Positions 11,670 to 22,400 of a stretch of DNA of 64,000 bases are shown piece after piece (the first letter of the stretch is position 1; every line of letters starts with the position of its first letter). The translations under genes and the position numbers were made by a program. Source of the DNA: Kingdonia uniflora (lineage: Eukaryota; Streptophyta; Magnoliopsida; Ranunculales; Circaeasteraceae); NCBI GenBank assembly GCA_014058105.1, contig JACGCM010001497.1:372001-436000 (forward strand), in the 5' to 3' direction. The notes under the pieces are model-generated. The model made no database searches. It had not been told where the DNA came from and was given only the letters and a program-made list of their open reading frames with translations.

Positions 11670-14600
11670 TAATCCATAATACAATTGAGAATAACCTAAT
11701 TAGAAGAATAATACAAAGAACACACAATTGGCAGATAATCCCTTTTAGAGTTTCAATTGCTCATTAATTTGATTACATCGAATTACTCTTAAAACTTAAG
11801 TCTCGCTCTCAAAACTTGGATTGATCTAACATGATTTTCTTCTTGCCTAGCCTTGCCCCTTTATAGAGTTACAAGTTCCTATTTACAATTAGGATAATTT
11901 GCCCTTAAATCCTAAAACATAGGCTGAATCGCGCTTCTGTTCGTACGAATAAGTTTTGTTCGAATAGACTTTAAAAAAAGTCTAAACTGACCCAATCCTC
12001 CTTATCTGGCTCTTGAGCTCCTACTCGCTAAACTGGAGATGTAGAATGCGGCTATGCCTATTTTCCTACTGGACCACTTCGCTTGCTAGTAGTTGACCTT
12101 TCTTACCACTCGTACGATGTAATACTATCCCATCTTGTAGCATGAACTTTCATCTCTATAATACTATCCTCCTATAAATGTCGCTATTTTCCATCTATAG
12201 TCATCACTGACGGTAGGCAATGTCAATTGTAGCGTCTTTATCTTAAGAGACGACCTCAAACAACTTCAAATGTTCAGCATAATCACCGAATACATCTTGC
12301 ATGAAAGTTGGCAATCCATTCATACTCATATATCGTGTCGTACATCAACTTCTTGCAAAACACACTATGCTCCTTGGGATCATCATATCTTGCACATACT
12401 CTGACAGAACAATACACTATACTGCATAGCTACCACATGGTGAAGTAGTTGGTAATGGGGGTTAAGATAACCTATCAGCCTTTTTTTATCTATTCCTTTC
12501 TTATACTTGATAATCAAAGGAAATTGTTGGAGATACGAATCTACTTCATTTGCGAGCTACTGTAGCTTGGACTTTAATAGTGAAAAATTGAACGTTTGTG
12601 ATCAGAATGTACCACAACCTCCTCTTCACTTCCCCCATTTTGGTTTGTTGCTTATGGAGCACGTTTATCATTGTAGACATCACTCTAGGACGTACCTTCT
12701 TGAACTGGTCGTACCATAACATAAACTTTCTCGTTCGCATTAAACCACCGCTTCACTTATCGTCGTACTAAATTATTTCGTGTGACATGTTTCTACAAGT
12801 ATGCTATGAAACTTTTTTCCCTCCTTCACAAGACATATCCTTCGAGACTCTACATATTAATCATATCTGCGGTCCCAAAGATACGGGCTAACCCAAGATT
12901 GACCGACACACATATAAATGACACTACCATCACACTACCTCGTCAATAACCTTTTCAGTGTAGCGCCACACTTGTAATTGTACACTGTTGCTTATCGTCA
13001 AATCCGCATCTTCGAATCTACACGCACCATACGGCTTAGATGACTATAATATTCCAAACTCATCTTTTTACCATCCTCAAAATCTCAGTTTTTTCTGACT
13101 CACCCGGATCAACAATGGCCTCGGACTAAGCCTGCTTCACCTGATTATGACATGAAAGTTATTTCCGGCTCTCATCCGTTGGTAGTTCTAGTCTGTGAAA
13201 CAAAGTGTAAGCTTCGTAATCATTTTTCTCAATCCGTAGTGTCACCACCTGTTGCAACTAGTGTATATCTCTCTTTCCTTTGCTCTTCTCCTTATCTAAA
13301 ATATGGCTACTCGCCTTACAACTGCAATAATTCTCCTTGGACGAAAGAACCATCTCTTTTAGAAGTCTCTGCTTCTGCGTTTTCTAACTAGCACTTTACC
13401 CCGAACTGTTCTTGTCTTCTTTTTCGTCCTCGTCAAGTGACTTGACTCTTTAATAGCAATGCCTTCACAGAGCGTTCTTTGATATTGGCCTCAGTAAAAG
13501 GTTAAACTCGTCTTGCTAATGGACTCTGCCAACCCCTGTTTCGCATACACACCTCATACTCGTCAGCAATGTCCAAACCAAACGCTTGGTATAGCAACTC
13601 GAGTGTACTCGTGTACGGATTGCTCACTTTGGCATAAATTATACCATTTGAACCATCTCTCTTGTTCATTACCAATCGAAAAAATTTCCTTCCCACATAC
13701 TTGATTCCTTCAAACGCAACTTTACCTACTTCGTGACGTTTCCATGATTGGATTTCACCATGTGCATTACTTGCGAATTCACTGAGAAAAACGATTTTCT
13801 GAGGCATAGTGAAAGTTTGTATGAAAAATAAGGTTTCGAGCTTATCTACCCATTATCCAACTTCTCGCATTCGATTGACCCTCGATATCGGATTTCAATC
13901 TTAAAATTGATACAAGATTACCACATACGGCCGTTTGACTAACCAATATATACGCTCTTCTTCGACGATCGACATCACTTAGTCGCATATCTACCTTCCT
14001 CGGTACCATCCGTCTCTATCCTCCTCACACCCATTTTCCTCTTCGAGCGGTACTCGCGTTTACTGAACGAAAACGAACTTGTCTCACGAGGTTCGGAGAC
14101 TAATTGCTCTCACCACCTCCCCTGAGTAAGCTAGTTAGGTCAGAAACCTCCTGTTCCAACTTGTGAGTTCGAATCTTCAATCGCCTATCCCCTAAATTTG
14201 TCTTCTTCTGTCGAGTTATGTTTTCGTCATCTCAACGAACTCTCACTAGTTTCCCCTTGTTTCTCTTGAGTCGTTCACAGTGTAAGACGTAAACTACAAG
14301 ACCTCCAAGATCGAATCTGAAAATCGAATACCACTTAATTTCACAATACAATTGAGAATAACCTAATTAAAAATATGCGAATAACCACAATATGGCCGGG
14401 AGAATTCCCTTTTTAGAGCTTCAATGCTGCTAATTAATTTGAATTACAAAATCGAATTACTCTTAAAACCCTGAGATCTTTCATTCAATTAATTGATCTA
14501 ACATATCTTTTCTTTGCCTAGCCTTGCCTGCTTTATGGGGTTACAGAGTCCTAATTACAACTAGGTCAATTATGCCCTTAAAAACGCCTGATAATAATAG

Positions 14601-14789
14601 GCTGAATCGCGCCCTCGATTCGAATAAAGAAGTGCTTCGAACAATAATTATTAAAATTTATATAAGATTTAAATAATAGATTAGTATATTTTTCATAGAT
14701 AATAAAATTTTTTTATTATTTGTTCTCCAAATTTGGGACATAACCCTAGAGGTATCTTTCGAACCTTAAAACTAAAACTACCATGATCA
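11670..14789 (-). mobile_element. Ty3 deletion derivative (B1 copy)
   Basis: Collinear with the element at 25236-28375. The 3' LTR is ~11670-12007 and the 5' LTR ~14338-14789; between them lie remnants of gag, protease and the tail of pol. The same RT-deletion junction is present (around 12600-12690). The 5' LTR contains an extra ~75 bp AT-rich stretch near 14655-14740 that copy 2 lacks. Single-base gaps break all reading frames; the longest gag piece is 13502-13807 on the minus strand. Confidence 0.7.
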
Positions 14790-16062
14790 CTCTCCTCACA
14801 ACGACTGAGTTACATTGGGTTGACTCAATTTAATTTTTGTAGGCATAACTTGCAGTTTGTCACATACATGCATGGTCTTAATAGTCCACCTTCTCCAGGA
14901 ACACCTCCAATGATGACGCTTTATTTTCACGTCCTTATACAATCGGACACTTATTCAGTCCAAAAATCTTCTGCGATTTTCTTGTTTCTTCTGCATCAAA
15001 TTGTCTGCTTGGGAAACCGAGCATCTATAAGTTACTAAAATGCTGCATTTCGCCCTTCCTAATTATTACTATTTAGAACTTAGCATGACAGAACATACTT
15101 TGTTTTTCTTTTTCTAGAACAAAGTAACGTGCGACCGACTTGGCAGGATGCTCTTTCTGCCTAGCTAGGAACCTCTACCCTACCACTTGGTTGAGTTTGG
15201 TCATACTGCTTTAGCTTTCCATTTCTACCAATGGAAAACATTATTATTAAAAAACAAATATTATAGACGATATTTTAAACATTCCATTTTTTCTTTCTCC
15301 TTTTTTTTTTTTTTTTGGTTTTCCATTAAGCTTGTTGTACTCGGAAGACTGTCAGCGTCCTAAAAGAATTTGGATACATCTAAAAATATAGCTCTGCATA
15401 TATTGAACAATGTTATGTTACTTTGACATAAGATAACAATTGATCATTCTTTTGCTCAGCATCGTGCTCTTGATCTTTAAACTCGATGATTATGGCCGTT
15501 ATCCTGTTTCAACATCGGTCGAAAATTAATTCTCAATTTATATTGATCATAAAGCCTTGTACTTCTTCGGCATCATCGTCACCAGTCACTCAGTCACGAT
15601 GATTTCATCATATTTTCCTTAAGGCCCCAAAGCTGTTACATTACTAGGAATTAAATTACGTTGATTACTCAATGCTGGTATATGGCAGGGTCCAAATTCA
15701 TCATCTAATCATAAGTTCCTTCTCTATCCACCTCTCGATGAGAACCATGTCACCTATTGATACTGTTTCATTTTTGCAGTGATCTCATGATACTCTGCAT
15801 TCTCCGAGTAAACCTTCTAAACTGTTCACACTGGCTCATTTCCTCAAGATTAATTTACCATACAATCCCAGAACTATCTCTATTTTGAATCAATGGATAA
15901 AGTACGCTTATCTATACAATGATATTCCTAATACGAATGCCAGTGAGTATATGAGTTGCATCCAATTAATACGTGGCATGTTTCAACGAGTGTTTTGCTA
16001 TCTAGTTCCTTAAGTGAATGGTTGTCTTGCAATGGACTGGAAAGTTCGATCATTTATAAACC
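14790..16062. other. Gene-free tail of block B (B1 copy)
   Basis: Matches 28376-29690 with many indels. It holds a poly-T run near 15300-15317 and no supported gene. Short ORFs (e.g. 14820-15038) are not conserved in frame with copy 2. Confidence 0.5.
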
Positions 16063-16165
16063 GTGGCATCAATCAATGGCAGTGAAATAAAAAAAAATCT
16101 CACGCCCATAATTTGGTCTTTCTTTCAACCACATGTCTCATTCTCAGGGCCAACTATGTTTAGCC

Positions 16166-16575
16166 GTATTTGGTTGCTATCAGCTGACAACTATCTCACA
16201 TGGGTTCTTGATGCCAAGATGCATCTTACTACTGACTCCATGCAGTCAACCAAAGAAAAATCTAAACCTATGACACCTCTTCCTGAGGACGCTACTGAGG
16301 ATGAGATCAATGCAGCCAAGGAAAATGTTGCCAATGAAGAGCATTAGCAGGCACCAATAAAGGCTAAAGCCATGATTTTCCTTCAACATCACATATGTGA
16401 TGGTCTTAAAGCTGAATATGTTTTACTTAATGATCCATATGATCTCTGGAACGTTATTACAGATAAGTTCGACACTCAAAAAGCTATTCTACTACCCAAG
16501 ACCAAATTTCAATGGCTTAGCTGGCGACTCCAGGGATTCAAGTCAATTTCTCTTTTACAATGCTTTAAGCTCTAA
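16166..16575 (+). pseudogene. Copia gag, N-terminal fragment
   Basis: The plus strand reads ADNYLTWVLDAKMHLTTD, one stop (TAG at 16346), then KAKAMIFLQHHI, LKAEYVLLNDPYDLW, a FDTQKAILLPKTKFQW segment and RLQGFKSISLLQCF. This is the standard order of the N-terminal gag domain of plant copia elements, the structural protein that packages element RNA. It ends abruptly near 16575. The matching C-terminal gag with its zinc knuckle resumes at 20517, so about 3.9 kb including the small copia element now separates the halves. The reading frame also extends 5' into block B1 (from 16063), but the homology begins only at the B1 junction (16165/16166), where the true N-terminus has been lost. Confidence 0.7.
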
Positions 16576-16690
16576 AAAAATTGAATGATCATTCATGGTC
16601 AAGATCTCTCATTTTATAGATGAAGGTGAGGGCTATAAGTTTAGCAAGATATTATTGTAATCAAATCAAATATCCTCGATTTTGTGGTGT
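16566..16690. repeat. Direct repeat of the small copia's insertion site
   Basis: This ~115 bp segment (from TCATTCATGGTCAAGA through AATCAAATCAAATATCCTC) matches the flanks of the small copia element joined together: 17240-17289 on its left and 19952-20030 on its right. It is in effect an uninterrupted paralogue of the insertion site. Confidence 0.65.
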
Positions 16691-17239
16691 TTTTATAAGA
16701 TTCGATAATTTGAAAGGCTAGGGAAAAGAATCAACTATGATATTATTTAGTTAAGCAAAATACACAACTAAAATTACTCGATTTGAAATATTTATATTTG
16801 TAGGTACTTTTATCTAATTATGTTCATCTTTTCATAGATCAATTTTGCATTAAAACGTGCTAGATACATGATAGGAAGTTAAAATTTTGGGATGTTAAAG
16901 TCGTAGCTAAATACAACCCGTTAATCTCTTCTTTTCATGCATTTATTATTAATAACATAAAATCGAGTAAAAACCTACTATACTTTTAATACCAAGTTTG
17001 GTTTAAACCAATTGGGCTTAAATCAACAAAGTGATTTGTGAGAATATAGATGAACACATAAAACATGAATATTGTTTCGAGTAAATTAATTCAAAAAATT
17101 TGGTATTAAACCTAGGGATGAGGTTAGCTAGACATGATAATTAATTCAAAACAACAATATAGAAATAGAGTCATTAAAAAATAAGAAGGATGAAAGAAAT
17201 AAAGATCACATTTATTAATAAGCAAAAACTTACAAAATG
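16691..17239. other. Gene-free AT-rich stretch
   Basis: No ORF or repeat family was recognised between the direct repeat and the left flank of the small copia element. It may be an LTR or untranslated region of a decayed element. Confidence 0.35.
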
Positions 17240-17289
17240 TCAAATGCTCTAAGATCTCAAAAAATTGGATGATCATTCATGGTTAAGAC

Positions 17290-17878
17290 TGTTGGGAAAC
17301 CGAGGGAGAAAATCGCAACACGGAAGCACAATACGATTAGCAAAAACTTAAGATCTAACTCTAACAACAGAGAATTCAATCCAAGGCAATAAAACACATA
17401 CACAAGGTTTAAATTAGGTGGAAACCCCAAAGGATCAAAACCACCCCCCGACAAGCACGACGAATATATTATCACTTAGGGTTACAAAAAATTTCAGAGA
17501 ACACACTATCTTACCTCTACCTTACAGATAATCCCCAGCAAGAAACTCTAGAAAGAAAACCCAAAAAATCTCTCCATAGCAAAAACTCTAGATTTCTCCA
17601 TTTTCTCTCTCTGACTTTTTCTCCCTGTACAGAGGCATTTAACTTGCACTATATATTTATAGACCTTCCATTAAGTCATCTCCGAAGTACCCATCATGAG
17701 ATAAACCATCACTTTGGAATAAATCCCCTTCAGAACGAACTTAAAAACAAATAAATAGAGCATTTTTCGTTCGAACGACCTAAGTCTCGTTCGAATGACT
17801 TCAACGTAAACTTTTCCGTTCGAACGACTTCATTACTCGCTCAAACAACTTCACCTGTTTTTGAGTCGTAACCTAACA
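17290..17878 (-). repeat. 3' LTR of the small copia element
   Basis: On the minus strand it begins TGTTAGG and ends CCCAACA. It pairs with 19386-19951. It has three TTCGAA palindrome cores at 17770, 17790 and 17819, and a minus-strand TATA-like box (CTATAAATATATAG) at 17649-17662. The first two palindromes are 20 bp apart. In the 5' LTR only two cores remain (19863 and 19892, 29 bp apart), as if one had been deleted. Confidence 0.85.
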
Positions 17879-17893
17879 ATCTCCACCTCGGCG
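17879..17893 (-). other. Polypurine tract of the small copia element
   Basis: The minus strand reads GCCGAGGTGGAGAT directly before TGTTAGG, the 3' LTR start, which is the usual copia arrangement for plus-strand priming. Confidence 0.6.
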
Positions 17894-18012
17894 AAAAAAC
17901 CATTTCTTCTGCTCTATTTTTCATGTTTCCTTGTCGCGTTGCCTATATGGGTAACTTCTCAATTAAGAGAATTACCCGAGTCTAGGCTTTTCCTAGACCC
18001 ACCAATCGGAAC

Positions 18013-18657
18013 TCACTTTCTGATCATCTTTGTAGGCCATACCATTGCACCACCTTGAACTAAATTTCCCTTTCGAGAAATCTCCATAGCTCTATCGGTA
18101 CATACAACTTTCTTATCTCTACCCACTGATTTACCAACCAATGCATACAAGTTCCCACTTAGAACTCCATTCATGATCAAAGAAGACTTCCAATAAAATT
18201 TTATTACTTCACCTCGCCCGGAATAATTGTAACCCTCATTATCTAATTTGGAAAGTGAAATTAGATTATGAGTCATACTCGGCACATGTTGAACATCACG
18301 AAGAACTACGATGCGTCCATCGAACATCCTCACGTGAATATCATCCACTCCCAAAATTGGTCTTCGAGAGCCATTGCTCGTCAACACAAACTTGTTACCC
18401 TCACACCTTATATATTTACCGAACCATGCCTTGTGTGCTCATACATGCATTGCAGCCCCACTATCAAATACCCATCCTCTATCGTGGCGAGAACCATCAG
18501 TAACCAAGACGAGGAGCGCATCGTCACCATCATTACTAGTAACCATTGCCAGTTTGCTAGTGTCACTTTCAGAACCCTTTGCCGAACTTGCTCCATTTCC
18601 TTTCCCAGCTTTGCAATCCGATCTATAATGACCCGATTGACCACAACTCCAACAAGT
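18013..18657 (-). pseudogene. Copia zinc knuckle and aspartic protease
   Basis: The minus-strand translation begins with the zinc knuckle CWSCGQSGHYRSDC (CX2CX4HX4C), the nucleic-acid-binding tail of gag. It continues to WVFDSGAAMHV, the DSG active-site motif of the copia protease, which cleaves the polyprotein. After a stop (~18440) come the post-active-site region (LTSNGSRRPILGVDD, VPSMTHNLISLSKLD) and GNLYALVGK, where the pre-integrase region would start. The integrase zinc-binding and catalytic domains are missing; coding ends near 18013. The longest open piece is 124 residues at 18013-18387. Confidence 0.75.
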
Positions 18658-19340
18658 TCATTTTCTAAACTTATTAAAGCTTCTCTTCCCACTAACCACC
18701 ATCGCAGAGTTTTCCACAAAGGATTTGCTACCCTTAAGCCTTCTCTCCTTGAAAGGAAGGGTACTTGTAACCTCCTCAAAACTCAAGGTTTCCTTCCCAT
18801 ACATCAACATAGGTTGAAGATGATTAAAGGTAGACGGAAGAGACCATATGAGTTGAAACGCCTTATCTTCATCCTCAACTTTAACTCCGATCGATTCTAA
18901 TTCCGAAACGATCCCGTTCAAAAAACCTAGGTGATCACCAACGCTCGTACCCTCATCCATCCTAAGCGTATGAAGTCATTCCTTGAGGAATAAGCGATTT
19001 GAAAGACTCTTTATTTGGTACAAACTTTTAAGTTTTTCCAAAAGACCCTTTGCGGTTTTCTCTCCAACCACGTTTGCCAAAATGTTTTTAACGAGATAAA
19101 GACGTATCCCACTCGCAGTCCTTGAATCCAGATCTTCCCAGTCTTCGTCTTCATCGTCGTCCGCTTTCTGGGCCGCTATACCTTCAACCAGAGTTTTAGG
19201 TATAGGCTTCCCTTTCAGCGTCTTAAATAGCCCGCCTTGAATCAAGATATCTTGGACTTGTATTTACCACAATCCAAAATTGATCTTCCCATCGAACTTC
19301 TTCACATCAAACTTGATCGCGTTAGAGTACGTAGATCTTC
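18658..19340 (-). pseudogene. Copia gag of the small element
   Basis: The gag reading runs on the minus strand from near 19340: KFDVKKFDGKINFGLW, a TAA, then an acidic DDDEDEDWEDLDSR segment and GLLEKLKSLYQIKSLSNRLFLKE. After a TGA come MDEGTSVGDHLGFLNGIV and SLPSTFNHLQPMLMYGKE, reaching the zinc knuckle across another stop near 18657. The order is canonical for copia gag (DUF4219/UBN2 types), which forms the virus-like particle. It is nearly intact: three stops in about 230 codons and no frameshift needed. The stop after GLW fits CAA to TAA. Confidence 0.75.
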
Positions 19341-19370
19341 CTATCTTGTTTACCTACTTGGCCCAAACCT

Positions 19371-19385
19371 CGCTCTAACACCAAT
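19371..19385 (-). other. Primer-binding site (initiator Met tRNA type)
   Basis: Adjacent to the 5' LTR, the minus strand reads TGGTGTTAGAGC. It differs at two positions from TGGTATCAGAGC, the usual copia primer site complementary to initiator methionine tRNA. It marks the start of minus-strand DNA synthesis and fixes the element's orientation. Confidence 0.75.
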
Positions 19386-19951
19386 TATTAGGAAACCGAG
19401 GGGGAAAATCGTAACGTAAAAGCACAATACGATTAGCAAGAGCTTAAGATCTAACTCTAACAATGGAGAATTTAATCTAAGGCAATAAAATACAAATACA
19501 AGGTTTAAATTAGGTGGAAACCCCAAATGATTAAACCCACCCCCCGACAAGCATGACGAATATATTATCACTTAGGGTTACAAGAAGTTCCAGATAACAC
19601 ACTGTCTCACCTCTACCCTTACAGATAATCCCCAGCAAGAAACCCTATAAAGAAAACCCAAAAAATCTCTCTAGAGCAAAAACTCTAGATTTCTCTATTT
19701 TCTTTCTTTAACTCTTTCTCCCTGTACAAAGGCCTTTAACTTACACTATATATTTATAGACTTTTCATTAGGTCATCTCCAAAGTACGCATCATGAGATA
19801 ACCCATCGCTTTGGAATAAATCCCCTTCATAATGAACTTAGAAACAAACAGAGCGTTTTTTGTTCGAACGACTTCAACGTAAACTTTTTCGTTCGAACGA
19901 CTTCATTACTCATTTGAATGACTTCCCCTATTTTTAAGCCATAACCTAACA
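19386..19951 (-). repeat. 5' LTR of the small copia element
   Basis: Pairs with 17290-17878; the terminal CA has become TA at the internal end. A TATA-like box is at 19746-19759. Palindrome cores TTCGAA are at 19863 and 19892. The copy at 6030-6569 lies in the duplicated block. Confidence 0.85.
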
Positions 19952-19956
19952 AAGAC

Positions 19957-20516
19957 CTCTCCTTTTATAGATGAAGGAGGGGGTTACAAGCTTAGCAATA
20001 CATTATTGTAATCAAATCAAATATCCTCAAATTTGTGAAATTTATTCAAGAAAATATACTTAGTGTAAAAATCTTAATAAATTCTATAAATATACTCATA
20101 TCTTGGAAACTTCTCCAAAAAGTTTCAGAATTTTTGGCCGAATATAAACCTGTCTGCTTGTCACATCTCCACAACTGCCATTTTTCTGAATATTTTATTC
20201 TCAGTAAAATATTCATTATACTCAATAAAATCTTCCCATTCATACTAAATTATCTTTAATATGTTAAATATTATCCTGATTTGTTCTTGAATTTTATCTT
20301 TTATTAGAGTTACTCTGAGTTATAGCTTCTAAGCTACAACTTTGGCTCTCAAATTCAAGTTTTTGTACACTCTTATCTAACATAACCTGAAACAATAATA
20401 AATTAATAATTATTCTTTTTTAGCAATAAAATGAGGTCTAGAACCCTTAAATAATTAAGGTAAAATGGGAATTTTTACATGCCCATCAAATCCCAATTCT
20501 AAACACCCGATTTAAT
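19957..20516. other. Gene-free AT-rich stretch between gag halves
   Basis: This sequence lies between the small copia element and the larger copia's gag tail. It shows no coding potential. Its first ~75 bp belong to the direct repeat also seen at 16566-16690; the rest is present once per block copy. Confidence 0.4.
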
Positions 20517-20849
20517 ATGGATATATCACCCCGCAAAGGGAAACAATGGAACAAGTGGTCAAGGGACACCAAGAGAAAGAATGGCAGAGGTGAGATAGGG
20601 AAAACTTGCCCAACAATCTACAGAGGAAAGTACCATCCAAAGAATGATGATATGTGCAACAAGTGTGGAAGAGTTAGTCACTGGGCGCACAACTATCGAT
20701 CTTCAAAGGCAATAGTAGAACATTACAAACGTTCTATGAATAAACGCCCCGAAGCACATATGGCATATGTGGACAACAATGACACTTCAATGGAAGTTCC
20801 TAACTTCTTTAAAAACCATGACGTGCCTAAATCGTCTACCCGCGCATAA
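20517..20849 (+). pseudogene. Copia gag C-terminus with zinc knuckle
   Basis: A 110-residue open stretch reads KQWNKWSRDTKRKNGRG, then the CCHC knuckle CNKCGRVSHWAHNY, where the expected final Cys after the His is replaced (NYRSS), then AIVEHYKRSMNKRPEAHMAY. This is the typical gag tail that binds element RNA in plant copia elements. Upstream gag sequence is missing at this point and its N-terminal part lies at 16166-16575. The Met at 20517 is probably not a natural start. The change in the zinc motif would impair zinc binding. Confidence 0.7.
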
Positions 20850-21076
20850 CCCTATTTTAGCATATTGTATTAGTATTTTTGCTTAGTAGTTGTATTGTAA
20901 GATAATGAAGGCAAATGCATGTAAAACCATATTATTATGAATCAAATGCACTTTATCCATTATCCAATAGCAAAAACAATTATCTATTTCATATTATATT
21001 AATATATCTTCTACTTATAGAAGATCTTAGGGAATTCTAGTTATTAGTTTAAGTAGTAATCTTATCTGAACCATAA

Positions 21077-21475
21077 ATGGAATTACATGCATTTCATGCT
21101 AATATTAGCAATTCCAGGGAACCATGCCTTGTAGATAGTGGTACTACCCATTCAATGTTCCATAAGAAGGAATATTTTATAAACTTGACCTTAGAAGGCT
21201 GTAATATCGACGTTATCGCTGGCACAACCAGCTTGATAGATAGATCAGGTGAAGCTTGCATCTTGATCCCAACAGGCACGATATTACACATCAAGAAAGT
21301 CATATACTTTAGTAAATCTACAAAGAATGTACTTAGTTTCAAAAATATCCGCTATAATGGTTATCGTATTGAAACCCACGAGTAAGAAGAAAAAGAATTT
21401 CTTCATATCACTTCTATCAGAGATGGTCAAAGATATGTCTTGGAACGACTGCCTAGTCTATCCAGTGGTATCTAC
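21077..21475 (+). pseudogene. Copia aspartic protease
   Basis: The open stretch contains CLVDSGTTHSMF, the copia protease active site (VDSGTT). VIAGTTSLIDRSGEA, HIKKVIYFSKSTKNVLSF and GYRIETHE follow, then RDGQRYVLERL after a TAA near 21383. The active-site residues are intact. Beyond it a (CATA)n tract at about 21476-21508 interrupts the link to the integrase. Confidence 0.75.
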
Positions 21476-21512
21476 CATACATACATACATACATAGATAG
21501 ATACATACGCAT
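21476..21512 (+). repeat. (CATA)n/(GATA)n microsatellite inside pol
   Basis: About nine tetranucleotide units lie between protease and integrase coding regions. They are shared with copy 1 near 8038-8070, so they predate the duplication. Confidence 0.85.
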
Positions 21513-21554
21513 CAATGAATCTCATGTAATAACTAATTTTGAGATTAGTTATGC

Positions 21555-22400
21555 AAACATATACCGTACCTGGCATGATCGCTTGGGACATCCTGGATCA
21601 ACAATGATGCGCCGAATTGTTAATAATAACTCAATTGAATACCCACTAAGAGGTTGTAAGATCTATTTGTTTAAAGAAAATCCATGCATCTCATGTTCAC
21701 AAGGAAAACTTGTAACTAAATCGTCAGTAACCAAAGTAGGAACAAAATCATTGGCTTTCCTTCAACAGATACAGGGTGAAATTTGCAGACCAATCCACCC
21801 AGCAAGTAGACCATTCTGTTACTTTATGGCTTTGATTGATGCATTATGTCGCTTGTCATACGTATACTTATTATCATCCAAGAATAATGCATTCGAAAGA
21901 TTACTATCACAACTAATACGCCTGCGAGCACACTTTCCAAATTTCTCTATTAAGTCTATACGATTGGATGGATCTAGAGAATTTACTTCTCGGACATTCA
22001 GTCAGTATTATACATCAATGGGAATAAACCTTGAACATTCTATTCCCCACGTACATACACAAAATGGTTTAGTAGAGTCATTAATCAAGCGATTACAGAT
22101 GATCGCCAAACCTCTGTTGATGAAAACTCAACTACCGGTCTCTGCTTAGGGTCATGCAATTTTGCATGCAGCAAACCTCATTCGATAAAGACCAACAACT
22201 TACCATCAATACTCACCAATGCAACTGGTGACAGGGTATCAACCCAATATCTCCCATTTACACACATTTGGATGAGCAGTACATGTTCATATTGCCCCAC
22301 GGCAAAGAACAAAAATGAGACCCTAACGACGCTTAGGAGTATACGCAGGTTATGATTCACCATCAACCATTTGATTTTTGAAACCTAGTATGGGCGATAC
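21555..22400 (+). pseudogene. Copia integrase
   Basis: The 188-residue open piece at 21583-22149 spans the zinc-binding end (GHPGSTMMRR...CISCSQGKLV) and the catalytic core. The acidic triad is visible: Asp in FMALIDALCRLSYVY, Asp in SIKSIRLDGSREFTS and Glu in THTQNG-type context (VHTQNGLVESLIKR). After a stop at 22147 (TAG, where the family has Trp) the C-terminal part continues with stops (GYQPNISHLHTFG, RRLGVYAGYDSPSTI, FADCHFDETVFP). The integrase would join element DNA to the host chromosome; the catalytic residues look intact although the gene is dead. Confidence 0.8.

Larger units (their letters stand above)
5307..16165. repeat. Duplicated block B, copy 1 (10.9 kb, indel-rich)
   Basis: This is a direct, collinear copy of 18648-29765 (11.1 kb). 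Each section of copy 2 has its counterpart in order: copia gag, LTR, larger copia element, minus-strand Ty3 and a gene-free tail. Differences are dominated by dispersed one-base gaps, mostly bases missing in this copy, giving a net shortfall of about 260 bp despite a ~75 bp AT-rich insertion near 14655-14740. Almost every ORF of copy 2 is broken here. The block starts inside the gag of the small copia element and ends mid-sequence at ...TTTAGCC, so its edges do not match element edges. It could be a real old tandem duplication, a low-quality consensus, or both. Confidence 0.85.
17285..19956 (-). mobile_element. Small copia element, gag-protease only, with TSD
   Basis: This is a structurally complete LTR element on the minus strand. 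The target-site duplication AAGAC is at 17285-17289 and 19952-19956. The LTRs are 17290-17878 (589 bp) and 19386-19951 (566 bp). An initiator-Met-type primer site follows the 5' LTR and a purine tract precedes the 3' LTR. The internal region is only ~1.5 kb, holding gag with a zinc knuckle and a protease but no integrase, RT or RNase H. It is a non-autonomous derivative that would have needed pol from another element. Confidence 0.85.

Noticed and set aside
17770..17824. Palindromes read as heat-shock elements or Pol III B boxes
   Set aside because: TTCGAA has no 2-bp spacer between TTC and GAA as a heat-shock element needs, and the bases after GTTCGAA do not fit the B-box consensus well. Neither explains the 20-21 bp pairing.
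18268..18900. 210-codon plus-strand ORF
   Set aside because: It lies antisense to the copia gag, zinc knuckle and protease on the minus strand, whose motifs are clear. The plus-strand translation has no recognisable domain.
19371..19385. tRNA gene fragments at primer-binding sites
   Set aside because: Only 12-18 bases match tRNA 3' ends and they sit exactly at LTR borders, so they are primer sites, not tRNA genes. No full cloverleaf was seen in the window.
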